Assembly: GCA_963808455.1 (NCBI GenBank)
Contig: CAWEHT010000104.1
Coordinates: 1 to 39,595, forward strand
DNA length: 39,595 nucleotides
Direction: 5' to 3'
DNA from: CAWEHT01 sp963808455
GTDB lineage: Bacteria > Chloroflexota > Anaerolineae > CG2-30-64-16
Shown here: piece by piece, positions 11,088 to 18,664 of the stretch
Numbering within the stretch: the first letter of the stretch is position 1
How the letters are laid out: each line of letters opens with the position of its first letter
The notes under the pieces: model-generated
Database searches by the model: none
What the model was told of the DNA's origin: nothing
What the model saw: only the letters and a program-made list of their open reading frames with translations
Program-made: the position numbers and the translations under genes

Positions 11088-12538
11088 TCAGCTCTGCACC
11101 TGCGGTCTCTGCTCTTGCTTGAGGACGGTGTAGTAGTTCCACACGGCGCGCGACAGGTCGCTCATGGTCGCCGAGGAGACGGCCAGCTCCAGCCAGCCCG
11201 GCGCGTGCAAGTACACACTGAGGACATAAGGCCCTTCGGGCCCCCAGACGAGGGCGTTATCACCGTGGGTCTCGGCGCTGTAACCATGCTTATGCACCAT
11301 CAGGGTCCCAGGTGGCAATCCCTTCGTGACGAGATCATTCGCATCGTTGAGCGCCATATATGCCAGGGCCTGCCGGCACTTGGCGGCAGTCAACTGGCCC
11401 GGGAATGCGGCCAGCAAGGTGCCACCGCCCCGGCTGCATTCCTCCAGCATCTCGAGCAGAAGCCCCATATCGCGTGGGTGGTCTGCATGTAAGGGTCGGG
11501 GTTGGTATCGAGACCGGCCCGGCTATTCGCCGCGGTGACGATATTCGGCGCGGGCGAGAGCGGCTGGTCGAATGGCGCGGCCATGAAAGTGTTCTTCAGC
11601 CCCAGCGTCCGAAGCGACGCGTCGAGTGAGGCCACCCCGGCTCGGGCGTCCCCACGGCCGATCAGCTCCAGCAGGTGGTTGGCGCTCTCATCGCTGTCCA
11701 GGCCGCCCAGGCTCATGGTCTCGCTGATCAGCCGGCCGGTGTCCGGGCCCGGCAGCCCGTTGAGCTGGCGGTAGGTCTCCTCGACCACGGGGATCTTCAT
11801 CGTGCTCATGCCGCTGAACGCCAGATCGCCGTTGATGTTCACTTCCTGGCCTGTGCTGATGTCGTGCAAAAAAAGCCCCCCGACGCCTTCGAAAGCTGCC
11901 AGCCGGGCCCGCAGCAGGCCGGCCAGCACATCCATGTCCGGCGGAGGGGCCCCGGCTTCGCGCACCACCAGCTCCGCGCTGCGCGTCCCGGGGTCCGTCA
12001 GGGCAGCCAGGACATGCTCGCGCGACGCCGGCACGTCGAGCTTCCAACCCGGCTGCCCTGGCAGGATCGTCAGCTGGTCGAGCTCAGGTTGCGCCGGTAT
12101 CGGCGCTCGATCGTAGCGCCCGGCCACTCCGGCCAGCCAGCTGTCCAGGGCGCTCTCGTTGACCTTGTATCGCAGCGGAACGTCCACAGGGCGCAGGGGA
12201 TGGTGCAGGGCCTGCCCCAGAAATACCAGGGCCAGGCGCGGCAGTCCGCTGTACTTCTGGGCCTGCGCCAGCGTGCCGGGCACGTCGATCGCGAAGCCTA
12301 CCGTTTGCGGGCGCAAGATGATGCGCTGTCCGGCATAATAGAGGGCGGCAGGCTGCTCAAAGGTGCTCGTGAGGGCACCCGTCACCTCGGCCAGGCTGGC
12401 GTCTTCATAGGTGTTGCCGGCCAGCCGCACGCTGGGTGGCACGACGCCGATCGACTGGTCGAAGCGCACGGCAGAAGGCGCCAGCAAGATCGCTGCGATG
12501 GCGAGCAGCAGCAAGACGAAGAGCGACAGGCTGCGCAT
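11088..12538 (-). CDS. Secreted/anchored serine hydrolase of the beta-lactamase class A type (frame break near 11476)
   Basis: About 483 aa. Residues 5-24 form a signal or anchor helix. Residues 40-200 resemble two PG_binding_4-type repeats found in envelope proteins. Residues 205 onward are a class A beta-lactamase/DD-peptidase-like fold with SxxK (S245-T-M-K248), an SDE triad (282-284) where class A enzymes have SDN, and HKHGYS in place of KTG. The frame breaks in TTHAIWG; adding one C at the GGG/CCC run near 11476 restores PRDMGLLLEMLEEC and the C-terminal 125 residues, ending QRPQVQS. The altered triad argues against assuming antibiotic hydrolysis; peptidoglycan-related or other esterase activity is equally possible. 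It lies 12 bp after guaA, probably at the end of that operon. Confidence 0.82.
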
Positions 12539-12550
12539 GGCGAGCTCTCT

Positions 12551-14114
12551 TTATTCCCACTCGATCGTCGCCGGCGGCTTGGAGCTCATATCGTAGAGGA
12601 CACGGTTGATCCCGGGCACTTCGTTGACGATCCGGTTGCTGACCTCGGCCACGAGGTCGTACGGAAGGCGGGCCCAGTCGGCCGTCATGAAGTCGTCGGT
12701 GGTAACGGCGCGCAGGGCGATGGCCTCGGCGTAGGTCCGGCCGTCGCCCATCACGCCCACCGACCGCACCGGCAGCAGCACGGCGAAAGCCTGCGAGACG
12801 GCGCGGTAGAGCCCTGCCCTGCGGAGCTCTTGCAGGAAGATATCGTCGGCATGGCGGACGGTCGCCAGCCGGTCCGGGGTGACCTCGCCCGCGATCCGGA
12901 TGGCCAGGCCGGGCCCGGGGAAGGGGTGGCGCCACACGATCTCCTCCGGCAGGCCCAACGCCTCGCCGACCGCCCGCACCTCATCCTTGAACAACATCCG
13001 CAGCGGCTCCAGGAGCTGGAAATGCATTTCCTCGGGCAGGCCGCCCACGTTGTGATGGGTCTTGATCGTGTGCGCCGCACGTTGTTCGTGGCGAGAGGCC
13101 GACTCGATCACATCCGGATACAGCGTGCCTTGCGCCAGGAACGCGGCGTGCGCCCCGGCGGCTCCCCCTGGCATGGCCGAGGCGGCCTCCGCCTCGGCCG
13201 CTTCGAAGGTGCGGATGAACCGGGCGCCGATGCGCCGGCGTTTTTCTTCTGGATCGACGATGCCCGCCAGGTCGGCCAGGAACGCGGCGCTGGCATCGAC
13301 GGAGATCAGGTGCGGGCCCAGGCGCTGCCCAAAAGTCTCTTTGACCTGGGCAGCCTCGCCCTCGCGGAGCAGGCCGTGATCCACGAAGATCGAGGTCAGG
13401 CGCTCGCCCACGGCCCGATGCAGCAAGGTGGCGGCCACAGCCGAGTCTACCCCCCCGCTCAAGCCACAGATGACCAGGCCATCGCCGATACAGGCCCGGA
13501 GATCGTCCACCGTGTCCTCGATGAATCTCGCCGGCGTCCAATCGGCCTGGGCAGCCGCAGATGCCGACCACGAAGTTGCGCAGGAGTCCGCTTCCCTGTG
13601 GCGTGTGCCGGACCTCGGGGTGGAACTGCACGCCATAAAGGCGCCGGGTGAAGTCGCCAATAGCCGCCGTCGTGCGGCCGGACCGCGCCAAAGCCACGAA
13701 ACCAGGGGGCAGCTCCGCCACGTGATCGCCGTGGCTCATCCAGACGTGCACCTGCGGCGGCAGGCCGGCCAGCAGCGGCGCCTGAGGTGCGGTGATCGAA
13801 AGCTCGGCGTGGCCGTACTCGTGGGCCGCAGGCTCGACGCGGCCGCCCAGGTTATGCGCCAAAAGCTGCATCCCGTAGCATATGCCAAGCACCGGCCGCC
13901 CAGACGCCAGGACCTGGGCGGCAAGCCAGGGGCCGCGTCATCATATACGCTGGCGGGGCCGCCCGACAGGATATAGCCTTTAGGATCAAGCTGCGTGTAG
14001 CGTTCGGCGGGGGCATCCCATGGGATGAGCTCGCAGTAAATGTGCAGCTCGCGGCACGTGCCGGGCAATCAGTTGGGCGGTCTGCGAGCCATAATCCAGG
14101 ATGGCGCATAGCAT
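12551..14114 (-). CDS. guaA: GMP synthase, glutamine-hydrolysing (three frame breaks)
   Basis: About 520 aa, normal GuaA length. It converts XMP, ATP and glutamine to GMP. The ATG at 14114 gives MLCAILDYGSQTAQLIAR. Breaks occur at 14053-14054 (extra C on the coding strand), 13929-13932 (one C missing) and 13549-13551 (extra C). Correcting each yields a continuous protein: ILSGGPASVYDD, the class I amidotransferase Cys in GICYGMQLL, His in QFHPEV, the ATP-pyrophosphatase loop LSGGVDSAV, the HHNVGGLPE motif and the C-terminus DMSSKPPATIEWE. Three breaks in C runs of an essential gene argue for sequencing indels. It begins 18 bp after the xpt stop. Confidence 0.93.
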
Positions 14115-14132
14115 CTCGCTGCGGATTTTTCC

Positions 14133-14707
14133 TCACCCGTCGAATACGATCCTGCCATTGTCCATGCTGACGATGCACGCCAGCGTTTCCACGGGCACCC
14201 CCAGGTCGGCGAGGGCTTCGCGCCGCCACCCTCGAAGCGCTTCTCGATCACCGCGCCGATGCCCACCAGCGTGGCGCCGGCGTGCTGCACCAGCTCCACA
14301 AGGGCGCGGATGGTCGCCCCGCTGGCCAGGAAATCGTCGATCACCAGGACGCGGTCGCGCGGGCCGAGGTATTCCGGTGAGATCATCAGAAGGGTCATGT
14401 CGCCTTTGGTGTGCGAAGGGGCGCTGGCGGTCATGGTGTTCGGGTGCATCGTCACGGGCCGTGTCTTGCGCACGTAGACCACCGGCACGCCCAGGGCCAG
14501 GGCCGTCGTGAGCGCTGGGGCGATGCCGCTGATCTCCGCCGTCACGATCTTGTTGCCGCCCAGGTGAGCCAGGCGCGCCGCGAGCGCGCCACCCACAGCG
14601 AGCATCAAAGCCGGGTCAACCTGGTGGTTGATGAAACTGTCAACTTTGAGGATCCCATGTCCCATGTTGACGCCGTCACGCAAGATCCGTTCTTTGAGAA
14701 GTTCCAT
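14133..14707 (-). CDS. xpt: Xanthine phosphoribosyltransferase (frame break near 14219-14231)
   Basis: About 191 aa from ATG 14707 with AGAGGA upstream. It makes XMP from xanthine and PRPP, feeding guaA directly downstream. Family features: MELLKERILRDGVN, KVDSFINHQVDP, the PRPP-binding loop VLVIDDFLASGATIRAL, and VIEKRFEGG. After that Gly pair the frame is lost within GGCGGC repeats; the neighbouring frame continues REALADLGVPVETLA ... MDNGRIVFDG and stops at 14133. Either two extra or one missing base explains it. The start overlaps the glycosyltransferase 3' end by 32 bp. No purine riboswitch is seen in front, as the operon leader lies upstream of the glycosyltransferase. Confidence 0.93.
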
Positions 14708-15704
14708 CTCGATTCCTCTTCCTCGCCTTGCGCCAATGAATCGCCGGCCGCCGCCAGTTGCGCAGGCGCCAGCACAGGCCCGCGGGATAACCCAGCATCT
14801 TTGCGAGATCGCCGGTGACGCGTATGACCGGGACCAGGAGCATAACTGCAGCCCGTTCTCCCGGCGCCAGGGCCGGCAGGTAACGTCGCAGCCGGCGGTA
14901 CGGCCTGGCACAGTAGCCTGCGCCGCCGGCCAACAGCAGGCCAAGGCCGAGCCATGGGCGGCGGAGGGTTACGGCCAGCAGCCCCGGCACGACCAGCAGA
15001 TAGGCAATGTAGCGGATGGCATGGCGCTTGCCCCACAGGCCTGCCTTGCCATCGCCGCGAGCATAATGATAGTACTGCTTGAAGAAAGCGCCGAGGGATG
15101 GGCGCGGCCGGAAATGTGCGATCGCGCCCGGCGCCCAGGCCGCCTTGCCGGCCGACCAGCGAAGGCGAAAGTCGAAGACCAGGTCCTCGCAGTAGTCGAG
15201 CCACTCGGGATAGCCGCCGGCCGCGGCCCAGGCGGTCTTGCGGAAGGCGATCGACCGGCTGGACGGCAAGAAGGTCGCCGGGTCCACTTCTTCCTGAGCC
15301 GGCAGCACCGTGGCGCCCATCGCCACCTCGAACGGGGTGGTCGGGTCGGCCACGAAGAAGCCGGCAGCGACGGCAGGTTCAGGGTTCGCGGCCAGCGGCG
15401 CGACCAGCCGCTCCAGCCAGCTCGCTTCCAGCCGCACGCCGGCGTCGGTCGAGGCGATGACGTCTCCGCTGGCCGCGCCGGCTGCCAGGTTGCGCCCCTG
15501 GCTGATGTTGCTGCCTGGCGCCACCAGCAGCCGCAGGGGCAGGCGTCCGGCGTAGCTCTGGACGGCTTCTACGGTGCCGTCGTGCGAGCCACCATCCACG
15601 ATCAGCACCTCGTCGGGCGGCCGGGTTTGGGCGCACAGGCTTTCCAGCAACCGGCGGATGGACTCGCTCTCGTTGAGAACCGTGCAGATGACGGTGACGC
15701 GCAA
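14676..15704 (-). CDS. Family 2 glycosyltransferase with C-terminal membrane segment
   Basis: 342 aa from TTG 15704, chosen because GAGGTGG lies about 6 nt upstream and the protein then starts as LRVTVICTVLNE; a GTG at 15713 would add three residues. GT-A features: VTVICTVLNESESI, VDGGSHDGTVE, STDAG (DxD-like), CEDLVFDFRLRW. A hydrophobic stretch around YIAYLLVVPGLLAV and LGLLLAGGAGYC suggests membrane association. Probably transfers a sugar to a lipid or surface glycan; donor and acceptor unknown. It leads an operon with xpt and guaA without an obvious metabolic link. Confidence 0.88.
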   Translation of the reverse strand: MRVTVICTVLNESESIRRLLESLCAQTRPPDEVLIVDGGSHDGTVEAVQSYAGRLPLRLLVAPGSNISQGRNLAAGAASGDVIASTDAGVRLEASWLERLVAPLAANPEPAVAAGFFVADPTTPFEVAMGATVLPAQEEVDPATFLPSSRSIAFRKTAWAAAGGYPEWLDYCEDLVFDFRLRWSAGKAAWAPGAIAHFRPRPSLGAFFKQYYHYARGDGKAGLWGKRHAIRYIAYLLVVPGLLAVTLRRPWLGLGLLLAGGAGYCARPYRRLRRYLPALAPGERAAVMLLVPVIRVTGDLAKMLGYPAGLCWRLRNWRRPAIHWRKARKRNRDGTSQRTDLA

Positions 15705-15765
15705 AACACCCACCTCAGGTGCGCCCGGATGGAGATCCCTGGCAGGTGCGGGCTGCCGTCCTGAT

Positions 15766-15771
15766 ATTCTA
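15766..15771 (-). promoter_or_regulatory. Candidate -10 for the glycosyltransferase-xpt-guaA operon
   Basis: TAGAAT on the minus strand, about 60 bp upstream of the start. A second TATAAT-like element lies further upstream (about 15799-15805). No clear -35 was found, so this is tentative. Confidence 0.3.
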
Positions 15772-15830
15772 TCCGTGTGCGCCTTCTCGAATGGAGGGAT
15801 TATACCTCAGGGGCACGCAATCGCGAAGGC

Positions 15831-16541
15831 TCAGATGTCACCACTCACGCCGACCCACACGTCTTCGGCCACGGCCTGCTGTTCCTGTCCGGCCTCCAGG
15901 CGACTGAGAGTGGCTTCCAACGACACCACGCGCGCCGTGAGATGGCGCAGCATCTCGGCGGTGGGGTCTGGCAATCGATTGTGCTGCAAGTCCTCGTGGA
16001 GCTCGTCCGGCTCCGCCAGGCGCTTGCCGTTGCGGCTGATCACGCGCCCCGGCACGCCGACCACGACGGAATGCGGCGGGACATCAGCCACGACCACCGA
16101 GTTGGAGCCGATCCGGCTGTGCGCCCCGATCACGATCGGGCCCAGGATTTGTGCCCCTGCCCCCACGACGACGTGGTCTTCCAGGGTGGGGTGTCGCTTG
16201 ACTTTCTCGAGGCTCACGCCGCCCAGCGTCACGTTGTGATAGAGCGTCACGTGGGCTCCGACCTCGGCAGTCTCCCCGATCACCGTCGCCATGCCGTGGT
16301 CGATAAAAAAGCCCGGCCCGATTCGTGCCCCTGGATGGATCTCGATCCCCGTCAGCCAACGGCCGAACTGGCTGATGGCCCGGCCGATCAGGAAGAAACC
16401 ATTGCGCCAGCACAGGTGGGCCAGACGATGAAGCCACAGTGCGTGCAAACCGGGGTAGAGCAACACGACCTCCAGCCAGTTACGCGCAGCCGGGTCGCGT
16501 TCAAGCACAGCCTGTATATCGCTGCGCAGCGTCCTCAACAT
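15831..16541 (-). CDS. cysE: Serine O-acetyltransferase
   Basis: 236 aa. Transfers acetyl from acetyl-CoA to L-serine, the first step of cysteine synthesis. N-terminal helical domain (MLRTLRSDIQAVLERDPAA), then left-handed beta-helix hexapeptide repeats with GIEIHPGARIGPGFFIDHG, the catalytic-type segment GETAEVGAHVTLYHNVTLGG, and GSNSVVVADVPPHSVVVGVPG. The C-terminal ~60 residues are a charged/helical tail. GGAG lies 7 nt before the ATG. It follows cysK by 13 bp, so the two enzymes of the O-acetylserine pathway are co-expressed. Confidence 0.94.
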   Translation of the reverse strand: MLRTLRSDIQAVLERDPAARNWLEVVLLYPGLHALWLHRLAHLCWRNGFFLIGRAISQFGRWLTGIEIHPGARIGPGFFIDHGMATVIGETAEVGAHVTLYHNVTLGGVSLEKVKRHPTLEDHVVVGAGAQILGPIVIGAHSRIGSNSVVVADVPPHSVVVGVPGRVISRNGKRLAEPDELHEDLQHNRLPDPTAEMLRHLTARVVSLEATLSRLEAGQEQQAVAEDVWVGVSGDI

Positions 16542-16554
16542 CGGTTATCTCCGT

Positions 16555-17506
16555 CTAGCTTTCCAGGTTTGCGAAGAGCGCCGTGCTCAGATAGCGCTCG
16601 CCCGACGAAGGCACGATCACGACCGCACGCTTCCCGGCATTGCCGGGACGTTGGGCTATCCCCACCGCGGCGTGAATCGCCGCTCCGGAGCTGATGCCAA
16701 TCAAGATGCCTTCCTCGCGGGACACGGCGGGCCATGGCAAACGCCTCCTCCTTGGTTACCTTCACGATTTCGTCGATCAGTGACGTATCCAGAACCTTGG
16801 GCACGAACCCGGCGCCAAGGCCTTGCAGCTTGTGCGCGCCCGGCTGGCCCCCCGACAAGACCGGCGAATCGCCAGGCTCGACCGCCACGACATGCAGCTG
16901 TGGGTTGCGGGGCTTGATCACCGATGCCACGCCTGTGAGCGTCCCTCCCGTGCCCACGCCTGCGACGAGGATGTCGATCTTGCCACCGGTGTCACGCCAG
17001 ATCTCCTCGGCTGTGGTCCGGCGATGCACGGCAGGATTAGCCGGATTCTCGAACTGTTGCGGCACGAAGAACTTCGGGTTCTCCCGCGCCATCTCGTCGG
17101 CCCGGCGGATGGCGCCTTTCATCCCTTCCGCGCCCGGCGTCAGCACCAACTCGGCGCCGAAAGCCCGCATCAGCTTGCGCCGTTCCAGGCTGGCCGTCTC
17201 CGGCATGACCAGGGTGCAATGGTAGCCTCTGGCCGCCGCGACCATAGCCAGCCCGATGCCGGTGTTGCCGCTGGTCGGTTCGAGGATAATCGTATCCGGC
17301 CCGATCTTGCCGGCGGCTTCCGCGGCGGCGATCATCGACAGCCCGATCCTGTCTTTCACGCTGCCGCCCGGGTTGGCGAATTCCAGCTTGGCAAGCACCT
17401 CCGCCTGAGCGCCTGCCGTGACCCGATGCAGCCGCACCAGGGGTGTGTTGCCGATCAAGTCAGTGACCGAATCTGCTATCCGCGCGCTCTCAGCCAGGTT
17501 TTCCAT
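16555..17506 (-). CDS. cysK: Cysteine synthase A, O-acetylserine sulfhydrylase (frame break near 16720)
   Basis: About 316 aa from ATG 17506 (MENLAESARIADSVTDLIGNT) with AAGGAG upstream. PLP enzyme joining O-acetylserine and sulfide into cysteine. The PLP lysine lies in NPGGSVKDRIG, the substrate loop is EPTSGNTG, the phosphate cup GVGTGGTLTG. After EEAFAMARRV the frame is lost; removing one C from the CCC run at 16719-16721 gives REEGILIGISSGAA and the normal C-terminus (VVIVPSSGERYLST, ALFANLES). The unshifted frame would run on into cysE. Preceded by an unusually long leader. Confidence 0.93.
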
Positions 17507-17890
17507 CTCACAAGGCTCCTTGTCCCAAAGACGTGGTCCCGAAACCACCTGCCGCAGGCCCAACAAAAAGAACGGCCCATCTCGGGGTCAGTGTGCCATC
17601 CCTGATGAAGCACGACCCCGGCGATGAGCCGGTTGACGTAAACGGTGAAAATGCCCCGATGAAAGCTACAGCCACATAGCCTTCACCCTGCTTCCGCATC
17701 CTCTAATGAAAGAGCGAACCCTCTATGTGCATGGCAAAAAGCCCGCACGGCTCATCGCTCTGCTATCGAGTTGACAGCGGGAGCGATTGGCGCCATGCCA
17801 ACTCACTCCCGCCCCAGACACGAGCAGGTCCAGATCACAACTCCATCGCCGCGCCGATACAGCTCAACCAAGACATGCCTCTCCATCAAA
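17507..17890 (-). promoter_or_regulatory. Long structured leader upstream of cysK, possible RNA regulator
   Basis: About 380 nt between the promoter and the cysK ATG, with no gene. On the minus strand an 11-nt segment GCGATGAGCCG (17748-17758) is perfectly complementary to CGGCTCATCGC (17621-17631), closing a ~138-nt domain. Downstream lies a second hairpin, CGGGGTC...GACCCCG, with an inner GTGC/GCAC stem, whose loop holds AGGGATGG and then CAC. This is close to, but not, the T-box core AGGGTGGNAC. A TTCTTTTT run follows at about 17564-17571. A T-box or riboswitch is possible; I could not place a specifier codon or a known aptamer. The longest frame through it (17508-17699) resembles no protein. 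Confidence 0.35.
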
Positions 17891-17919
17891 AGCTTAGCTA
17901 ATTTTAGGACCATTGTCAA
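17891..17919 (-). promoter_or_regulatory. Promoter of the cysK-cysE operon
   Basis: Minus strand TTGACA (17914-17919), exactly 17 bp, TAAGCT (17891-17896). The -35 is perfect; the -10 is weak. It lies about 385 bp upstream of the cysK start and just after the stop side of nothing else, since the upstream gene ends at 17941. Confidence 0.5.
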
Positions 17920-17940
17920 GTGGTTGAAGTAAGCTGACCT

Positions 17941-18594
17941 TCAGAGCCAGGAATCAAACGCGGCGGGGTCGAGAAATGGGTTGCTGCGCTGCTCGTGGCC
18001 GACCGTGCTGGCCGGGCCATGCCCGGGCAACACCGTATAGTCGGCTGGCAGGCTGATGATCTGGCTGCGGATGCTGTTCAAGAGCAACCTGGCATCGCCG
18101 CCTGGCAAGTCGGTGCGCCCGACCGAGCCGGCAAACAGCGCGTCTCCCGTGAAGACCCGCCGGCCGGCGTCGTTGACGAAACTGACCCCGCCCGGTGAAT
18201 GGCCTGGCGTGGCCCGCACCGTGAGCTCGACATCGTCGATGCGCAGTACCTGCCCCGGCTGCAATTCGGCCTCGGGCTCGGGCGGGTCGCCCGGCTCCTG
18301 CCCCAGCCAGGCCCGGGCCGTGTCACGCATGGCGGCCAGCAGGGGGCGGTCGGCAGGGTGGATGGCAAAGGGAGCGCCGGTTGCCTGCTGCAATGCCCGC
18401 ACCGCGAGCACGTGGTCGAAATGGCCATGGGTGGCGAGGATCTGCGCCGCTTGCAGTCCACGCCTGCGCAGCACATTGAGGATCGCCGTGGCGTTGTCGC
18501 CCGGGTCGATCACGATGGCCCGGTGGGTGCTTTCGCTGCCCAGGATGTAGCAGTTGACCTGCAAAGAACCTACGACTACCGTGTCCAACAGCAT
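17941..18594 (-). CDS. Metallo-beta-lactamase-fold hydrolase, glyoxalase II-like
   Basis: 217 aa. Zinc-binding motif THGHFDH at residues 55-61, with later ligands in TPGHSPGG and the Asp of FTGDALF, and a final His in VLPGHGPAS. The N-terminus VGSLQVNCYILGS and the size fit the small GloB-like/YcbL subgroup, which hydrolyses thioesters such as S-lactoylglutathione analogues. Lies 70 bp downstream of the GT39-type gene on the same strand; its function need not be linked. Frame intact. Confidence 0.88.
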   Translation of the reverse strand: MLLDTVVVGSLQVNCYILGSESTHRAIVIDPGDNATAILNVLRRRGLQAAQILATHGHFDHVLAVRALQQATGAPFAIHPADRPLLAAMRDTARAWLGQEPGDPPEPEAELQPGQVLRIDDVELTVRATPGHSPGGVSFVNDAGRRVFTGDALFAGSVGRTDLPGGDARLLLNSIRSQIISLPADYTVLPGHGPASTVGHEQRSNPFLDPAAFDSWL

Positions 18595-18664
18595 GATGTC
18601 TTTCTACTCCATCGGTTGCAGCGGGGAAGTGGCAACCCTTCCGCTCTCGACGTGCCACGGGCGT

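Noticed and set aside
11675..13651. Plus-strand 658-aa open frame opposite the serine hydrolase and guaA
   Set aside because: It is the antisense of well-recognised families, rich in Arg/Gln/His without domain motifs; long antisense frames are expected at this GC content.
12551..14114. guaA as a real pseudogene
   Set aside because: All three breaks are one-base changes in C/G runs with full motif conservation on both sides; decay would also show substitutions at conserved sites.
17508..17699. Short minus-strand frame and a Cys-containing alternative frame (CWACGRWF) inside the cysK leader
   Set aside because: No start with an SD, no family resemblance; RNA structure explains the region better.
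17507..17890. Firm assignment of the cysK leader as a T-box
   Set aside because: The core has an extra base relative to AGGGTGGNAC, the T-box UGGC would not match the expected tRNA-Cys end, and no specifier loop could be placed.
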